Shown here piece by piece: positions 51,667 through 53,578 of a DNA stretch of 53,578 nt. The position numbers were made by a program, and so were the translations under genes. Each line of letters starts with the position of its first letter. Positions within the stretch are counted from its first letter, which is position 1. Under the pieces are notes generated by a model. The model saw only the letters and a program-made list of their open reading frames with translations, was not told the origin of the DNA and made no database searches. Source of the stretch: Streptomyces sp. CBMA152 (GTDB taxonomy: Bacteria; Actinomycetota; Actinomycetes; Streptomycetales; Streptomycetaceae). The stretch is from assembly GCF_014596475.1 (NCBI RefSeq), contig NZ_MECJ01000037.1:1-53578 (forward strand), in the 5' to 3' direction.

Positions 51667-52265
51667 GTGTGGGCTCCATGGCTGGTGGCGGCCGGGAAAG
51701 TGGCCAGCAGATGCTGGACCAGGGTGACCAGGGTCCCGATTCCGGAGCTGCCGATACGGGCGTCGCACAGGACGACGGGAACCTCGGGTTTGAGGTCTAT
51801 GGCGGAGCGCACCTCGTCCGGCGTGTAGCGGTAGGCCCCGTCGAACTCGTTGACGGCGACGAGGAATCCGATGCCGCGCCGTTCGAAGAAGTCGACCGCC
51901 GAGAAGCAGTCCTCCAGGCGGCGGGTGTCCGCGAGGATCACCGCGCCGAGCGCGCCCTCGGACAGTTCGTCCCACATGAACCAGAAACGCTCCTGCCCGG
52001 GCGTGCCGAACAGGTACAGGACGTGCCGGTCGTCGAGGGAGATGCGACCGAAGTCCATGGCGACCGTCGTGGTGGTCTTGGACTCCACGCCTTCGAGGCT
52101 GTCGTGCGCCACGCTGACCGTGGTGAGCAGCTCCTCGGTGGACAGCGGTTCGATCTCGCTGACCGCGCCCACGAAGGTCGTCTTGCCGACTCCGAACCCG
52201 CCGGCGACAAGGATCTTCAGCGCGGTGGGGAAGAGATCCACGTCAGAGCCGTCGTCGTAGGCCAT
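51663..52265 (-). CDS. cvnD: Conservon GTPase (CvnD)
   Basis: The protein has 200 residues. The G1 loop is AGGFGVGKTTFVGAVSE, the G3-type FGTPGQERFWFMW has a Gly-Gln-Glu pair as in Ras-like proteins, and VNEFDGAYRY stands at the NKxD position. It belongs to the CvnD type of small GTPase-like switches that act with CvnA-C at the membrane. It overlaps cvnC by 23 bp and the GAF gene by four bases. Confidence 0.95.
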   Translation of the reverse strand: MAYDDGSDVDLFPTALKILVAGGFGVGKTTFVGAVSEIEPLSTEELLTTVSVAHDSLEGVESKTTTTVAMDFGRISLDDRHVLYLFGTPGQERFWFMWDELSEGALGAVILADTRRLEDCFSAVDFFERRGIGFLVAVNEFDGAYRYTPDEVRSAIDLKPEVPVVLCDARIGSSGIGTLVTLVQHLLATFPAATSHGAHT

Positions 52266-52614
52266 CGAGCACTGCCTCCAGCAGAGATCGGTCGGTGGGG
52301 GTGTGGTGGAAGCGGGGCGCGCGGGCCGTCACCGCACCGCACTCCACCAGGTCGGACAGCAGGACTTTGGTGACGACCGCGGGCAGCCGCAGATGGGCCG
52401 CGATCTCCGCCACCGAGGTCGGCCCCTCGCACAGCCCGAGCGCCTGGGAGTGCTCGGGCCCGAGCTGTGTCCGGGGCGGTGTCCCGGTCGCCATCACCTG
52501 GGAGAGCAGATCCAGGGTGGCGGTCGGCCGGGTGCGGCCGTTGCTCACGGTGTACGGGCGGATCAACCGCCCGGCGTCGTCGTCGAGCCATGGTCCGTCC
52601 TGCGGGGCCGGCAC
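52243..52614 (-). CDS. cvnC: Conservon DUF742 protein (CvnC)
   Basis: The protein has 123 residues. RLIRPYTVSNGRTRPT is typical of DUF742, with a winged-helix-like second half (EGPTSVAEIAAHLRLPAVVTKVLLSDL). The family acts with CvnB and CvnD, possibly as a coupling protein with DNA-binding-like fold. I chose the GTG at 52614, which directly follows the cvnB stop (52617). Partly overlaps the cvnD start. Confidence 0.9.
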   Translation of the reverse strand: MPAPQDGPWLDDDAGRLIRPYTVSNGRTRPTATLDLLSQVMATGTPPRTQLGPEHSQALGLCEGPTSVAEIAAHLRLPAVVTKVLLSDLVECGAVTARAPRFHHTPTDRSLLEAVLDGLRRRL

Positions 52615-52616
52615 GC

Positions 52617-53051
52617 TCAGTGCCTCGTGCCGCTCGGCGTTCCGGCGCCTTGCCGGGCCGGCGTCACGAGGTACGGCCTTACGCTCTTGACCAGCATCGC
52701 CATCTCGTATCCGAGCACCGCCGCGTCCGCCTCGCGGCCGGCGAGCACGGCGAGACAGGTGCCCGAGCCCGCCGTGGAGACGAAGAGCAGGGTGGAGTCG
52801 AGCTCCACGACGACCTGGCGCACCTCGCCCCCGTCGCCGAAGCGCGCCCCCGCGCTGCGGCCCAGCGAGTAGAGCCCGGAGGCGAGGGCGGCCATATGGT
52901 CGGCGCTGTCGACGTCGAGCCCGTGCACGGACTTCACCAGCCCGTCGGAGGAGAGCAGAACCGCGTTGCGTGTATACGGCACACGCTGGACCAGTCCGCT
53001 GAGCAGCCAGTCGAGATCCGAGACGTGTCCGGTCGGCGCATCGCTCGCCAT
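52617..53051 (-). CDS. cvnB: Conservon roadblock/LC7 protein (CvnB)
   Basis: The protein has 144 residues. The roadblock fold is seen in LDWLLSGLVQRVPYTRNAVL, GLVKSVHGLDVDSADHMAAL and the small beta-strand GTCLAVLAG. Roadblock proteins regulate small GTPases, here CvnD. It starts seven bases after cvnA and is followed directly by cvnC. Confidence 0.95.
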   Translation of the reverse strand: MASDAPTGHVSDLDWLLSGLVQRVPYTRNAVLLSSDGLVKSVHGLDVDSADHMAALASGLYSLGRSAGARFGDGGEVRQVVVELDSTLLFVSTAGSGTCLAVLAGREADAAVLGYEMAMLVKSVRPYLVTPARQGAGTPSGTRH

Positions 53052-53058
53052 GGTGCAT

Positions 53059-53578
53059 CTACTCCTTGGAGTGTTCGGCGTCAGTTTCTGCCTGGGGGTG
53101 GTGTAACGGGGTCGAAAGGTGGGGCGACTGCGGTGCTGCTGAGTGGTCGGGCGGGGCCGGCTGCGACTCGGCGAGGCCGATGCCCCGCTGGAAAGCCGCC
53201 ATCAACCCCGGGTCGTGCAGGGCGTGTTCGTCTTCCTTGCGTACGGCCGGGGCGTCCCGCAACTGGGGTACGAGGTGCTCCTGGCTGCGGCGCCGGGGCA
53301 GATCCGGACGGCCGGCCGCGGCGCGTACCGTACCGCTCGTCAGGGGTATCGGAGGCTGCGTCGGCGTCTCGCCCGGCGCGCGGTGGACGCCGGGGACGGC
53401 GGCCGCCGGGTTGGGCCGGTCCTCGTGGGAGGCACGCACCGGCAGCGGTGCGGTGCCGCTCGTGGAGACGGTCTCGCCGTGCTGGGGCTGGCGGGGCAGG
53501 GACGGGAGCGGGGTGCCGTGCGCGGGCGTGCGGTGCGCCTTGGGCGCGGGCGTGGGCGCCGGCGCGGTGGCCGGGAGG
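53059..53578 (-). CDS. cvnA: Conservon sensor histidine kinase-like protein (CvnA), C-terminal part only
   Basis: Only the C-terminal 172 residues are visible; the frame is open to the right edge. This part is Pro-rich and disordered-looking, with the motif PDLPRRRSQEHLVPQLR near the middle, as found near the C-terminus of CvnA/nitrate-sensor-like kinases. The kinase and membrane domains are outside the window. It is the first gene of the cvnABCD operon. Confidence 0.85.
   Translation of the reverse strand, partial: LPATAPAPTPAPKAHRTPAHGTPLPSLPRQPQHGETVSTSGTAPLPVRASHEDRPNPAAAVPGVHRAPGETPTQPPIPLTSGTVRAAAGRPDLPRRRSQEHLVPQLRDAPAVRKEDEHALHDPGLMAAFQRGIGLAESQPAPPDHSAAPQSPHLSTPLHHPQAETDAEHSKE

Overview
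The window is a high-GC actinobacterial chromosome segment, almost certainly Streptomyces. The signs are a SARP regulator starting with TTG and carrying a rare TTA codon, a cvn conservon, many GTG starts, tightly overlapping ATGA/GTGA gene pairs, and hairpin terminators without long T runs. No integrase, transposase, relaxase, phage gene or CRISPR array was seen. Most genes look chromosomal, but three stretches look accessory and poorly described.

Layout. 1-3166: a BlaI/M56 sensor-repressor pair divergent from dedA and two PAP2 phosphatases, with twin BlaI-like operators between. 3222-6937: a small Cys protein, a Tat lipoprotein deacetylase, an AraC regulator, tRNA-Pro(GGG) and a DUF309 protein. 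6990-12611: lutABC, cobF, cobK and a P450. 12768-15448: an aldolase, an AgaS-like SIS protein and a divergent DeoR regulator, resembling an amino-sugar (aga) pathway. 15525-19895: TetR with a long palindrome, a PAP2 protein, a DMT transporter, AzlCD and a CGNR regulator. 19962-24787: a secreted GH31 enzyme whose upstream motif matches the DeoR region, then an SPFH protein coupled to a NAD-kinase-like protein.

25082-28882 holds a SARP, a DUF2156 (aminoacyl-tRNA-transferase-like) protein, a degenerate SGNH protein, a class II tRNA-like gene with an abnormal anticodon arm, and a lipid kinase. The same heptamer, GTCTCAG, repeats at 11-bp spacing before the DUF2156 gene and before the tRNA-like gene. 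I read this as a possible pathway using a dedicated tRNA-like aminoacyl carrier, and it is the most unusual thing in the window.

28834-32349: a fosmidomycin-resistance-type MFS, an AraC regulator and a bacterial nitric oxide synthase. 32714-42647: a MarR regulator divergent from a nine-gene set: amino-acid dehydrogenase, PurB-like lyase, JAMM protein, FmdE-like protein, NmrA-like protein, CysQ-like protein, a GriC/GriD-like carboxylic acid reductase pair and an SDR. It looks like an uncharacterised small-molecule pathway. 42709-45313: ArsR, MFS, and a protein joining an apparent effector-associated domain to an acyl carrier protein domain, a fusion I do not recognise.

45460-53578: monomeric isocitrate dehydrogenase, a second identical tRNA-Pro(GGG) with duplicated flank, a Gfo/Idh/MocA oxidoreductase, an acyl-CoA dehydrogenase, a GAF protein and a cvnDCBA conservon that runs off the right edge.
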